Shown here: piece by piece, positions 17,251-26,454 of the stretch | Layout of the letters: every line of letters begins with the position of its first letter | Numbering within the stretch: the first letter of the stretch is position 1 | NCBI GenBank assembly: GCA_022072165.1 | Contig: JAJVIF010000004.1 | Location: forward strand, 2,262 to 66,261 | Length of the DNA stretch: 64,000 nucleotides | From: a bacterium | GTDB taxonomy: Bacteria > JAJVIF01 | Direction of reading: 5' to 3' | Translations under genes and position numbers: made by a program | Notes under the pieces: model-generated | Seen by the model: only the letters and a program-made list of their open reading frames with translations | Told to the model about the DNA's origin: nothing | Database searches by the model: none

Positions 17251-18318
17251 ATGGCACCCAGGCTGCCCGTGACAGCCCTGCTGGATGGGCGACCCGGCCA
17301 CGAATCCCAGGTCCGGGGGCTCCTCGCTTGCCTGCCGGAGCCCGGTGATGTGCAGTTTATGACGCTCCCCCTCGACCCCCTGCCAGGAGAACGACAGCTG
17401 GCAGTCTGGGCGCTGGCGGTCCGTCATCTCTCCGCGAAGCCACCGATCGGACTCCTCCAGGAACTCCTCGGCGCGGACTACGACATCATCGCGCGCCACG
17501 GACCCCGCCTGATCATCGCCGCCGGGTCGCGGGCCGGACTCTACTCCTACTGCCTGGCACGGATCCTCTGGGCCTCTACGGTCCAGGCCATGACCCACGG
17601 ACTTCTCAAGACCGCTTTCACCCTCAATGTCGTCCCGGCCCATGACCATCCCACGCCTGGTCCACAGGTGGTGGTGGTCAGTACTGCACCAAACCCGTAT
17701 CTGCCGTCGATCGCCGCGGAAGCTGCGAGGACCTTCGCGACATCGGAAGGGCTCGACCCGCGGGCCACCTGGTGGAGTCTGCTTGTGGGAGGACCCCCTG
17801 CTGGCGCAGGGGCAGCGGCGGTCGATGACGCGCTGGTTGTGGCGGAAGTGCTGGAACTCTGCCGACGTGCCACCGAGGCGTCTGCGGAGTTGCTGATCAG
17901 CACGTCGCGACGCACCCCCCCTGCGCTCACCGATGCCCTGATGCAGGAAGTCGCATCGCAGTCCGTGGTCCGATTCTTTCAGGATTTTCGCAAGGATGAT
18001 CGCCGCACCGCCGGAGCGCTGCTTGGCCTGGGGCGTCAGGTTTTTCTGACCCCCGACAGCATCAGCATGGTGTCGGAAGCGCTTTGGGCCGGACGTGGCG
18101 TTACGTTGCTGCCGCTGCTCCGATCGCCCCAAGGGACACCGCTGTTGCCTCCCGGGAAACATGCCCGCTTTTTGACACCATTGCTGGATGCCGGTGACAT
18201 CCGGTGGGTCACCCCCAGTTGGGCCCCCCCCTTGTCACGCACCGACCCTGCATACCGCCACCCCGATTTCCTCGCGATCCAGACCGCCCTGCGCCGCCTC
18301 GTGACCGATCTGAGCTGA
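17251..18318 (+). CDS. ELM1-family (DUF1022-like) protein, putative glycosyltransferase fold
   Basis: A 355-residue protein resembling the ELM1 family, which in bacteria groups with GT-B-like proteins of unknown substrate. Seen: the N-terminal LLDGRPGHESQVRGL signature, an AGSRAG turn near residue 92, a VGGPPAGAG glycine-rich loop near residue 181, and a C-terminal TPDSISMVSEAL stretch typical of the nucleotide-sugar side. No signal peptide or transmembrane helix. The ATG has no ribosome-binding site; a TACGCT box at 17238-17243 lies 7 bp upstream, so the mRNA is probably leaderless. It runs toward the methyltransferase gene about 100 bp later. Family call fairly sure, function unknown. Confidence 0.75.
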   Translation: MAPRLPVTALLDGRPGHESQVRGLLACLPEPGDVQFMTLPLDPLPGERQLAVWALAVRHLSAKPPIGLLQELLGADYDIIARHGPRLIIAAGSRAGLYSYCLARILWASTVQAMTHGLLKTAFTLNVVPAHDHPTPGPQVVVVSTAPNPYLPSIAAEAARTFATSEGLDPRATWWSLLVGGPPAGAGAAAVDDALVVAEVLELCRRATEASAELLISTSRRTPPALTDALMQEVASQSVVRFFQDFRKDDRRTAGALLGLGRQVFLTPDSISMVSEALWAGRGVTLLPLLRSPQGTPLLPPGKHARFLTPLLDAGDIRWVTPSWAPPLSRTDPAYRHPDFLAIQTALRRLVTDLS

Positions 18319-18420
18319 ACTGCGCTGGAGAGCACAGCATCGGTCGAGGCTCATCGGGAGTACGCTATGGCGCTGGGCAGACTGCCCGCCGAGACTGCAG
18401 ACCACCAGGAGCCCTGACTG

Positions 18421-19644
18421 ATGCCCCGAAGCACCCGCCCCATCAAGAGCAGTCCCGATGGTCCCAAGCCGGGTCGCAAAGGCGTCGGCGCGAAGCCCGC
18501 CGGGAGCCGTCCGGGAGCGCCACCCAAGAAGGGCCAGACCCGACAACGGCTCGCCGAAAAGGGGGGGCCCAAGGGGACACCCATCCGGTCGACGGTCGAG
18601 GGCGTTGAGCCCGTACGGGGCGTGGCCAGCAAAAAGACCCGGTCCCGCAAAGCGCTTGCCCAGGGAGTCCCACAGTATGTTCCGGAGAAGAAGCGGAAGC
18701 CCGGGGAGAGTCGCCATGCCATCAGTCCGGGTGGTCCGAGTGTCGACAGTGTGGCGAAGGGGTCGCGCCGCAAGCCCGCCCCAGCAGGTGGCCCTGCGCC
18801 CCGGGGTCCCCGGAGTGTGACCCCGCGGGCGGATGCCGGGAAGCCGACTGAGCCGCGACCGGTCCGAACCGCGGTGCGAAGCGAGAAACCATCGCAGCAG
18901 GAGCGACTGGCGTATGGCCGGCATCCCGTGTCGGAACTGCTGGGCCAGGGGCAGGTCGAGCGGCTGTTTCTGCAGGAGGGTCTCCAGGGAGACCGTTTCA
19001 TGGTGGGCCTCGAGCGGGAAGCCCGCGCGAGGAATATTGGGGTGAACTGGGTTAATGAGGGGTACTTTGCATCCCGCATCGGTGAGAATCCGCATCAGGG
19101 AGTTTTGGCACAGGTGCGACCCTACCCGTACGCCACCCTCGATGAAATTCTGACGCAGGCGCGGGAATTGAAAGATTTGGGGCAGATCGGACGCGCCACG
19201 ATATTGCTGCTGGATGGGCTGGAGGATCCGGGGAATCTGGGAGGGATTTTGCGGACCGCCGCCGGTTTGGGAATCGCGGGGGTGGTGCTGCCAGGACGTC
19301 GGGCGGCCGGTGTGACCGCGGCGGTGTACAAGACCAGCGCCGGGACCGTGGGGCGCATTCCCCTGGCCCGGGTGGCGAATCTGCGCTATGCCCTGGAAGA
19401 ACTCAAAGCGGCAGGCTGGTGGAGTGTCGCCGCGACCGCTCAGGGAGATCGACTCCCGGCGGCCTTGCCGTCTGATGTTCCCCTGGTGCTGGTGATGGGG
19501 GCGGAGCACAGCGGCATCAGTCCGCAGCTGGAGAAGGAGTGCGATTTTCGGGTCGCGATTCCCCTGCAGCATGGAGTCGAAAGTCTGAATGTCAGTGCGG
19601 CGACCGCGATTTTGCTGGCGGGCATGGTGGGCATATATCGGTAG
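18421..19644 (+). CDS. rlmB: RlmB/TrmH-type rRNA 2'-O-methyltransferase with a long basic N-terminal tail
   Basis: A SPOUT-class RNA methyltransferase, probably acting on 23S rRNA guanosine with S-adenosylmethionine. The catalytic core covers about residues 160-407: a substrate-binding domain starting YGRHPVSELL, then motif 1 (DGLEDPGNLGGILRTA), motif 2 (LVMGAEHSGIS) and motif 3 (IPLQHGVESLNVSAATAILL), which form the knotted SAM site. The first 155 residues are an Arg/Lys/Pro/Gly-rich disordered tail absent from ordinary RlmB (about 245 residues), presumably RNA-binding. CAGGAG lies 9 bp before the ATG. TrmH relatives can modify tRNA instead, so the exact substrate is uncertain. Confidence 0.88.
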   Translation: MPRSTRPIKSSPDGPKPGRKGVGAKPAGSRPGAPPKKGQTRQRLAEKGGPKGTPIRSTVEGVEPVRGVASKKTRSRKALAQGVPQYVPEKKRKPGESRHAISPGGPSVDSVAKGSRRKPAPAGGPAPRGPRSVTPRADAGKPTEPRPVRTAVRSEKPSQQERLAYGRHPVSELLGQGQVERLFLQEGLQGDRFMVGLEREARARNIGVNWVNEGYFASRIGENPHQGVLAQVRPYPYATLDEILTQARELKDLGQIGRATILLLDGLEDPGNLGGILRTAAGLGIAGVVLPGRRAAGVTAAVYKTSAGTVGRIPLARVANLRYALEELKAAGWWSVAATAQGDRLPAALPSDVPLVLVMGAEHSGISPQLEKECDFRVAIPLQHGVESLNVSAATAILLAGMVGIYR

Positions 19645-19674
19645 CGGTACAGGGCGGCGCGCTTCCGGGGTTCA

Positions 19675-19885
19675 ACCGCCGGGACGGGGCGTCCCGGCAC
19701 CCACCGACGAGGGCGTCGGGGCACCGGGCGACCGGGGGTCGCCCCTCCGAACAATGTTATGTGACAGGACCCCCTGTCCAAAGCGCTGGTGGGTCGACCT
19801 CAAGGTCGATACAGGCGTGTCAGGCTCTTAGCCCGGCAACGCCGCACAGAAATAAACGGAAACGGCGACGCAAGCGCCGCCGTCA
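19675..19885. other. Cluster of short GC-rich hairpins between convergent genes
   Basis: In the gap between rlmB and the next gene on the other strand, several inverted repeats follow each other: ccgggac/gtcccgg, cgacg/cgtcg, gggcgacc/ggtcgccc (8 bp with a three-base loop), gacagg/cctgtc, tcgacc/ggtcga and cggcg/cgccg. No T tract and no ORF I would trust. They may end transcription from both sides or form a structured RNA. Confidence 0.4.
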
Positions 19886-19909
19886 GAACGCAGTGGATGG
19901 CGCACCCGG

Positions 19910-21085
19910 TTACTGCACCGCCAGCTGCGCCAGGAGTTGCGCGCGGTCGGCATCGAACGGCACGATGCCGTTCATCAGGCCCTTGTTCGCGATGTGGGCA
20001 AAACTCCCGGCGACATCGTCCACCGACTCCTTCGGCACGCCGGCCGACACGAGGGTGTGCAGCATCCCGAAGGAATGGAGCCACTTGCGGAACTGCAGGA
20101 TCCCCTTGTGCGCGGCTTCTTCCATGGTGGGAGACATGATGGGAAAGCCGAAGAGGCGATGACCCAGGCGGGCATAGGGCTCCGGATTGTCCTGGTAGGT
20201 CGCGAGCATGAAGGCGGGCAGCATGGTGGCGTAGGTCCGGCCGGTGGAGAGGCCATACGCGCCCGAAAGATGCATGGCGGCGCGGGTCAGAGGCATGTTG
20301 CCACCCTTGCCAGCCAGCACGAACCCGGATGCCGCCATCACGCCGGTCCAGAGCAGATTCGCCCGGGAGGTGTAGTTCGCCGGATTGGACTGGATGACCG
20401 GAAGGTTCTCCATAATGGTCTCCAGGAGATTCTCGATGAGGCGATCCTGGATGGGAGCGTTCTCCGCGCCGTTGAAGTACCCATCAAGCAGCCAGCCGAT
20501 GAGCGTGCACATCGTGTCGATGGTCTCTTCCTTCGGCTGGGCGTAGGTGATTTCCGGGTCGGCGATGCAGACCTTCGGGACCAGGCTTTCATGGGAGAAG
20601 AGGACCCGCTCTTTGGTCTCCTGATTGGTCAGGGCACCGCCCCCCCAGTTGGGGATACCCACCGGGGCCTGCAGGGGAATCTGGATGAGGGGGACTGTCC
20701 GCTCCGGGGCTTTGTCACTGTCGACTTTCGGCAGCTGGTCCCAGAGGCGATCTGGATCAAAAAGGCTGAAGGTGGTGATGCGTCCGAGGTCCATGGTGGC
20801 GGTATCGCCCAGGGCGATCACCACGGCGGCCTGGGCATCCCGACCTGCTTTGCCCGCCTTCTGCGCCTCCGCGAGGGTGGCGGTGGTGCCTTCGACGGTA
20901 TGGACCGCGGCCTTCACCCCGGCTTCCCCAAGAATGGCAGTGAGCTTCTGGACCGCATCGCCGGCCTGGGGGCTGGCGAGGAGGAGGGCATTCTTGCCCC
21001 AGGCGGCAGTTTCGGCTCCGGCACGGGCCAGCGTGCCGCGTCCGAAGTGGATTTTGGTGGGATTCTGAAGCGCGAAGTTCTCCAT
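19910..21085 (-). CDS. Iron-containing alcohol dehydrogenase-like protein, apparently without metal ligands
   Basis: A 391-residue protein that opens like the YqhD/BDH branch of group III alcohol dehydrogenases (MENFALQNPTKIHFGRGTL) and keeps fold landmarks such as IQDRLIENLLETI and ATMLPAFML. Aligned by eye to YqhD on those landmarks, the four ligands (Asp194, His198, His267, His281) fall on Thr, Trp, Met and Thr, and the coenzyme-binding GGGS is replaced by ALGDTATMD. It is therefore probably not a normal metal-dependent dehydrogenase. It may be a pseudoenzyme or bind something else. The start has AAGGAG 10 bp upstream. A TTGCAG-18-TAGGAT promoter candidate lies near 21250 on the minus strand. 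Confidence 0.75.
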   Translation of the reverse strand: MENFALQNPTKIHFGRGTLARAGAETAAWGKNALLLASPQAGDAVQKLTAILGEAGVKAAVHTVEGTTATLAEAQKAGKAGRDAQAAVVIALGDTATMDLGRITTFSLFDPDRLWDQLPKVDSDKAPERTVPLIQIPLQAPVGIPNWGGGALTNQETKERVLFSHESLVPKVCIADPEITYAQPKEETIDTMCTLIGWLLDGYFNGAENAPIQDRLIENLLETIMENLPVIQSNPANYTSRANLLWTGVMAASGFVLAGKGGNMPLTRAAMHLSGAYGLSTGRTYATMLPAFMLATYQDNPEPYARLGHRLFGFPIMSPTMEEAAHKGILQFRKWLHSFGMLHTLVSAGVPKESVDDVAGSFAHIANKGLMNGIVPFDADRAQLLAQLAVQ

Positions 21086-21300
21086 GGCGCGAGGTCTCCT
21101 TGAGCGAGCGACATCCTGCCGGCGAACTCTCGCCGGGGGCTGAGCGTACGGGGAACGGCGTCGCGCGACGCCTCTGTCTCGATGGGAGAGGGGGGTCGCG
21201 CGGGGTGGGCACTCCGCAAAGGGGCTCCGTAGCCACCGCGCTCAGGCAGCATCCTACTCACAAGTGGCATAAGACTGCAAGGGGTCCACGGACTTTCGGC

Positions 21301-21330
21301 ATGACAGCATCCTAAAGACAGGGGTACACT
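21301..21330 (+). promoter_or_regulatory. Candidate lgt promoter
   Basis: ATGACA (21301-21306), 18 bp, TACACT (21325-21330). The leader of about 115 nt carries a perfect 7-bp hairpin (ctccccg/cggggag, 21350-21367). The rest of the 365-bp gap (21086-21450) holds no gene I can support. Confidence 0.45.
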
Positions 21331-21450
21331 ACCCTGTTGCCGCCTGTGACTCCCCGGCAGCGGGGAGGCTGACAGGTTTCACGTCCGACCTACGACTTAT
21401 CCCGTCCCCGGCAGGCTGCTGTTGGGGGCAGCGGCAGGACCATCGTCACC

Positions 21451-22635
21451 ATGCTTCGTGAACTGCTCGGCCCCTGGAGCTTCGAAACCAATCCCCTCTG
21501 GATTGCCCTGGTCATCGGAGCCCTGGTCTTTTACTCCATGGCCATCTCCTATGCGCAGAGCCGGGGGAAGGATGGGACACAGACACTGGGACTCGGGCTG
21601 ATCTTCATCCTGGTCGGCGATGCCATCCTCTTCGCGCTCTGGAATGCCATGGGCTGGCCCCAGACCCACCAGTTCCAGAACGTCGCGATTTACAGCTACG
21701 GCTTCATGCTGATGATTGCGTTCATCGCCTCCACGATCCTGCTGGTGAACCGGGGTAAGCGCGAAGACTGGGCGATCCCCTCAGACACCGTCCTCGACCT
21801 GATGACCTTCATCATCATCGGCGGCATTGTCGGAGCCCGGGTGCTCTATGTGGCGCTGGAATGGGACACCCAGTATGGTCCGAACGCGTCGGGGGTGGAC
21901 TACGCCACTACTGCGGAAGCCTGGAAAGCCGCGCTGCTGAATGTCGCGAAGATCAACGAGGGGGGCCTGTCGTTCCACGGCGGCATCCTGGGGGCGCTCC
22001 TCTTCGGCTTTTTCTACACTGCCGCCCGCAAGCTCAACTTCCTGAAGATGGTGGACTTTGTCGCGCCAGCCGTGCCGATTGGTGGGTTCTTCGGACGCCT
22101 CGGCTGTTTCCTGAATGGTTGCTGCTATGGCATCGCCACCGGCACCATGCCGGGCATCGAGATGAAAGTCCTGGGCGATGGCATCGCCCGGCATCCGGCG
22201 CAGCTCTATGAGGCCGGTGGCCATCTGCTGATTTTTGCGTGGCTCGCGGCGACCGAGAAGAGCGCGAAGTTCCCCGGACATCTCTTCCTGCGCTTCATCG
22301 TGGGGTACTCCTGGGTCCGGTTCGTCGTGGAGTGGTTCCGCTTCGATGAGACGGCCGAGAAGCTCGCCGAACTGCCCGGCCTCGGCTGGATCACGGTGGC
22401 GCAGGCCGCCTCGCTGGTGGTCATCATTCTCGGGTCGCTGCTCATCTGGTTTATGACCCGCATGGCGGAGCCGGGCGAGGATGAAGGCGAAGGGGGTATC
22501 AAGGGCGATGTCATCGCGCCGGGCAAGCTCATCGCCCGGGACCCGAACGCCATCGCTGCCGCCTCCAAGCCTGCCGCAGCGCCTAAGATCGAGGAGCCCG
22601 CGGGACCCTCCCCGGCACCGACACCGCAGGGCTAG
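21451..22635 (+). CDS. lgt: Prolipoprotein diacylglyceryl transferase
   Basis: An inner-membrane enzyme that moves a diacylglyceryl group from phosphatidylglycerol to the lipobox Cys of prolipoproteins, the first step in maturing the lipoproteins in this window. About seven membrane helices. Family signatures: SFHGGILGALLFG (the conserved His), GGFFGRLGCFLNGCCYG (the Lgt signature with its essential Arg) and HPAQLYEAGGH. It has 394 residues against a usual 260-300; the excess is a C-terminal hydrophilic tail of about 65 residues rich in Glu, Ala and Pro. The ribosome site is weak (AGGA at 12 bp). It leads toward a lipoprotein gene 100 bp downstream. Confidence 0.95.
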   Translation: MLRELLGPWSFETNPLWIALVIGALVFYSMAISYAQSRGKDGTQTLGLGLIFILVGDAILFALWNAMGWPQTHQFQNVAIYSYGFMLMIAFIASTILLVNRGKREDWAIPSDTVLDLMTFIIIGGIVGARVLYVALEWDTQYGPNASGVDYATTAEAWKAALLNVAKINEGGLSFHGGILGALLFGFFYTAARKLNFLKMVDFVAPAVPIGGFFGRLGCFLNGCCYGIATGTMPGIEMKVLGDGIARHPAQLYEAGGHLLIFAWLAATEKSAKFPGHLFLRFIVGYSWVRFVVEWFRFDETAEKLAELPGLGWITVAQAASLVVIILGSLLIWFMTRMAEPGEDEGEGGIKGDVIAPGKLIARDPNAIAAASKPAAAPKIEEPAGPSPAPTPQG

Positions 22636-22736
22636 CGCGCTGCCGACATCCTCCGGACACCGAGTCTGGGACAATACCGGGACCCTGTCGCAAGGCAGGG
22701 TCCGCTTCGTTCCTGCGTCCCCACTGGAGGCTCCCT

Positions 22737-25700
22737 GTGTCAGCTCTCGCCCGTCCCTACCTCTCCAGCATCTGGCCCACCCTGGGTCTCTCTCTGTTGC
22801 TGACACTTGTCGGATGTCAGTCGCAGCGGGGATCTGTGACTGGTGCGCCGGCGATGGGGGCGACGGCCACGCCGATGCTGTCGCTCCTGGAGGGTGGTGG
22901 CGTCGAACTGGTGCCGGCGCTGTTCGATGTGACGGTTGACCAGACGTCGATGACTGCTGCCGTGACGCCCCGACGTCTGGGAGCGAATTTCCAGGGGAAC
23001 CTCTACGACCTCGACATCCGGGTGTTCCAGAACGCCGAGTCCTTTCGCATTACCGGGGTCCGGTCGGACCCGGATGGCAATCCCATCATCGATTACCAGC
23101 ACGCGCATCCCTTCGGTCCGCCAGACCTGTCGAAGCCGGTGAGTGCCGCCAATCGGGCGGACCTGGGGTACACCGGACGGCTCCTGTTTGTCGGCGAGGT
23201 CCCCAGTGCCCAGCGTCCGGGATCGACCTTTTTCTCAGGGCTCCTGGTGAATGTGGGACTCGTGGCGAATGCAGATGGCTACCTGGAGGTCGGGGACCTT
23301 TTGACCCAGGGACAGGGCTTTGCGACCCGGGCGTTTCCCTACCGGCTGATCGTGGATGAGGTGCGCAACAACCGCGTGGGACAACCCAACAGCGGGGTCT
23401 ATTCCGGCAACTACGATGCCGCATCAGGAGGCTGGCAGCGGAGCAATCTTGGGAGCAACAACACTGGCTGGATTGGTTATGACTATCTGCATCAGGGGCA
23501 AATCGCCCGGAGTTTTGTCACGCTCCGCAAAGAAGCCTTTCAGAGCGGCACCGCGACCTTTACGGTCGCCATCCTGATTCGTTATAGCGATCCGAGGGGG
23601 ACCAAAGACAAAGCGAATCGCCTGCCACAACAGCCGGTGGATGTTCTGAAGTTCGCGTACCGGCTGCCCTACGCCGCGCTGGACTGCAGCAAGATCACGG
23701 TCGGTGGCGCTACAGTCGACACCACCATCGGCTCCAGCGCCAGCGTGACCCTGCGGGTTCGGGACTGGGATGCCCGGGCGGCGGAAACCACCCAGACCGA
23801 TCTCGGCAAAGACTCCAACGTCGCGCTGGTGCAGCAGCGGGGGGCCGGCAGCCCGACCGTCACTATCAGTGTGCCGTCGTTACGGGATACGCTGATCACC
23901 GCCACGGAAGACGCACCGCAGCGGAGCGGTCAGCCCGGCGATGAGATCCGCTTCACTGCCACGATTGCGAACCAGAAGGGAATCGCGACCGCCGGGACCA
24001 TCTGGGCACTGGCGCGGATGGTCGACCCGGAGGAGAACGACCCCGGACGTCCGGCCTATGCCTTCGGAGTCGACCCCGACACGCTGTCAGGTGCCACGAG
24101 TCGGGCGCTCCCGGTGGTCACCTATCAGGTGATTCCGGTGACGGTCACCGCCCCCGCCGGGAGTGGGCCGCAGTGCGGCAGCGCGGGGATTAATGGGAGC
24201 GGCACCATCGCGCCGGGGGGGACCTTCTCGACCAATCTCAGCACGATCACGGATCCGGACTCCTCCTTTATCACCTTCCAGTTTCACTACAACGGCCCCT
24301 CGGAGAGCTTCTCCAGTACGCTGCCGATCAGTGTGGCGGGACTGGTGCTGGAGAGCGCGTTTAATCCTTTCACCGACAGCCGTCTCACCACCCCTCTCTT
24401 CCCCCCGACAATCCCTGGGACCTATGACTTCGACATCCGCCTCTCAGATGGGGCAAGCCCTCAGGTGATCTGCGGGCCGTATCTTTTTACGGTCCAGGCG
24501 GATCAGCCGCCGCAATGTGGCAGCGGGGTGGTGCTTTCCCGGACCCGGTTCCGAGATACCGAGACCGTACAGTTCACCGCCAATCTGAGCACCATCACTG
24601 ATCCTGGCAATCCCGGACCGGTCGCGCTCTCTTTTGCTTACACCGGACCGGAAGCCGATACCTCGAGCGTCACTCAGCGTTCGTTCCCGTTGCCGGCGAA
24701 CTTCAATCCCTTCACCGATGGCGGACTGGCCAAACCCCTGGTGGCTCCTTCTGCGCCGGGCAGTTACAGCTTCAAAGCGGTGGTGGACGATGGCGTGAAT
24801 TCTCCGGTGGAGTGCAGCGCGCCCTTCGAGATTCGTCCGTGTGGCAGTGCGATGACCGATCCGGACATCACAGGGGCTCCAACCTTCGATGCGGCGTTCA
24901 ACCTCAATAGCGCTCCTCTCACCTGGTACAACTTCTACACGACCCAGGATTACGCCGCCTTCGCGGATGCCACGACCGGGTATGTCTGCCAGCGGTATGA
25001 CCCGGCGGATGATCCGGGGAACGGCACAGTGGAAAACTACGATCTCTGGCGTTTTGTCACCCCCGGCAACGCGGCGACTGCGATCCGGATGACGACCTAC
25101 TTCACTGCGGGCGATCAGGTGGCGCAGCTGGAGATCGATCAGAATCGGCGTGTGCTCTATACGTTCCGTCCATTTGATGATGCCTGGGATGTCGGTTCCA
25201 ACTACGACAACCCCAAGACGACGGTCGGCTGGTTCGATTACTCCGGCGCGCAGGTCACCGCCGCCGGGGGGAGCTTCCAGCTGCCGGTCCCACCAGTGGC
25301 CCTGACTCTTGATGTCGAGGATGGCCTCTGGGTGATCGACACTTCCAACATCCTTGAGCACTATCGCAAGCTGCCGGGAACCGCCGGGTATCAGCGGGTC
25401 CCGGCCGACCTGATCAATCTCGGAGCGGTCCTGGGGATCGGCAGCAGTCGCGTGATCTGCGACTTCGTGCAGAACTTCCACAACGGGGCGTTTTACATCC
25501 TCACCAACAGTGGTCCCTCACGCAACGGGCGGGTCTATCGGGTGGAATGCGATGGGACCCTCTGGGCGGGCGGGACCAATCCCCGGGAGGTGGCGCTGAG
25601 TACGGGGAGTCAGTTCCCGGGTGTCCCCGATGGCGGAGATATCGCGATCGATCAGTGGGGGGCGGGTGGGGTCCGCCTCGATGGCCCCCAGGACGCGCAG

Positions 25701-25916
25701 ATTGTGGTCTTCCACGCGGTGGGAACCGGCGGGATGTATGTGCTGAATGCCGAGCTGGAAGTGACCGCGACATCGACCGGGGGCACGCTGTCCGGTGCTC
25801 GGGGGACACTGGTCGCGGTGGAGAACTACGCCATCAGCAACGAGTTCGGGGATCAGACGACCGGGGAACCCTGGGCCTGGCAGGATCGCTGGCTCCTGCC
25901 CTCAGGCTGGCAGTAG
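22737..25916 (+). CDS. Large exported lipoprotein, GWQ-ending family, copy 1
   Basis: A 1,059-residue lipoprotein of unknown function. The signal peptide ends in LLLTLVGC. An N-terminal domain (about 50-430) follows, with the family motif HPFGPPDLSKPVSAANRADLG and the segment YDYLHQGQIARS. Next come two Ig/cadherin-like repeats (about 475-700), each starting with PQCGS and carrying NLSTITDP. A C-terminal domain of about 350 residues with a beta-propeller look ends in LLPSGWQ. Two paralogues lie at 31388-34258 and 34413-37343. The GTG start follows GGAGG by 7 bp. A GACAAT box near 22670 may be the -10. I see no enzyme motif; a surface or secreted structural role is a guess. Confidence 0.82.
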   Translation: MSALARPYLSSIWPTLGLSLLLTLVGCQSQRGSVTGAPAMGATATPMLSLLEGGGVELVPALFDVTVDQTSMTAAVTPRRLGANFQGNLYDLDIRVFQNAESFRITGVRSDPDGNPIIDYQHAHPFGPPDLSKPVSAANRADLGYTGRLLFVGEVPSAQRPGSTFFSGLLVNVGLVANADGYLEVGDLLTQGQGFATRAFPYRLIVDEVRNNRVGQPNSGVYSGNYDAASGGWQRSNLGSNNTGWIGYDYLHQGQIARSFVTLRKEAFQSGTATFTVAILIRYSDPRGTKDKANRLPQQPVDVLKFAYRLPYAALDCSKITVGGATVDTTIGSSASVTLRVRDWDARAAETTQTDLGKDSNVALVQQRGAGSPTVTISVPSLRDTLITATEDAPQRSGQPGDEIRFTATIANQKGIATAGTIWALARMVDPEENDPGRPAYAFGVDPDTLSGATSRALPVVTYQVIPVTVTAPAGSGPQCGSAGINGSGTIAPGGTFSTNLSTITDPDSSFITFQFHYNGPSESFSSTLPISVAGLVLESAFNPFTDSRLTTPLFPPTIPGTYDFDIRLSDGASPQVICGPYLFTVQADQPPQCGSGVVLSRTRFRDTETVQFTANLSTITDPGNPGPVALSFAYTGPEADTSSVTQRSFPLPANFNPFTDGGLAKPLVAPSAPGSYSFKAVVDDGVNSPVECSAPFEIRPCGSAMTDPDITGAPTFDAAFNLNSAPLTWYNFYTTQDYAAFADATTGYVCQRYDPADDPGNGTVENYDLWRFVTPGNAATAIRMTTYFTAGDQVAQLEIDQNRRVLYTFRPFDDAWDVGSNYDNPKTTVGWFDYSGAQVTAAGGSFQLPVPPVALTLDVEDGLWVIDTSNILEHYRKLPGTAGYQRVPADLINLGAVLGIGSSRVICDFVQNFHNGAFYILTNSGPSRNGRVYRVECDGTLWAGGTNPREVALSTGSQFPGVPDGGDIAIDQWGAGGVRLDGPQDAQIVVFHAVGTGGMYVLNAELEVTATSTGGTLSGARGTLVAVENYAISNEFGDQTTGEPWAWQDRWLLPSGWQ

Positions 25917-26093
25917 CCCTCGGATGCCTGCATGTCTGTTTTTTGCACATTCCTTCAGAATTCCTGTGGCGAGGGCTGGACAGGCTACATGACCTGTGGT
26001 CTAATGCCTTGCAGCGGAAGGTATCGGCTTCCGACGCGCAACGACCAAGGGGATCCCCACCTGCCAGGTGGAACGCTCAGGAGGAGACTGCAC

Positions 26094-26315
26094 ATGGCAT
26101 TTAGTCTGTCCTTTCTGAATCCCGGTGCGGGAAAAGCCGCCAAAGGCAAAACCCCCGCCGGACCTCGTCCCTGGACAGCTTCGGATGTCCGGGAGTTGAA
26201 GACCCTCTTCTCCAGGGGGACCCCTATCCGGGCGATCTCCCTGAAGCTCGGGCGGTCCGAGGGGGCGATTCAGGCCAAGATCAAAGAAGAAGGCCTCGCC
26301 GCCGGCAGCGCGTAA
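26094..26315 (+). CDS. Small SANT/Myb-like DNA-binding protein
   Basis: A 73-residue protein with a basic Gly/Pro-rich N-terminus and a helical C-terminal half: PWTASDVRELKTLFSRGTPIRAISLKLGRSEGAIQAKIKEEG. The spacing of Trp, Leu and the second helix GRSEGAIQAK matches the SANT/Myb or Swi3-like three-helix fold used by small DNA-binding proteins. AGGAGG stands 9 bp before the ATG and a strong terminator follows, so it is a compact single-gene unit. The regulatory target is unknown. Confidence 0.7.
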   Translation: MAFSLSFLNPGAGKAAKGKTPAGPRPWTASDVRELKTLFSRGTPIRAISLKLGRSEGAIQAKIKEEGLAAGSA

Positions 26316-26364
26316 GTCGCCCTGCCACGCAAAGCTACTGCTTGCGCCTGCTGTGTGAAGTAGG

Positions 26365-26398
26365 GAGCCTCCGGGACGCCGGGGGCTCTTTCTTTTTT
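26365..26398 (+). terminator. Intrinsic terminator of the SANT-like gene
   Basis: A 10-bp stem (26365-26374 with 26379-26388, one T-G pair), loop gacg and a T-rich tract to 26398. Confidence 0.85.
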
Positions 26399-26454
26399 CC
26401 AGCCAGGGTGGTTGCCGGATCTTGGGGCGAACGCGCGGTCCGTCGCAGCAGCGA

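Noticed and set aside
19665-19740. Possible tRNA with a ggttcaacc loop
   Set aside because: No acceptor or anticodon stem of tRNA geometry could be formed; the bases belong to GC-rich hairpins.
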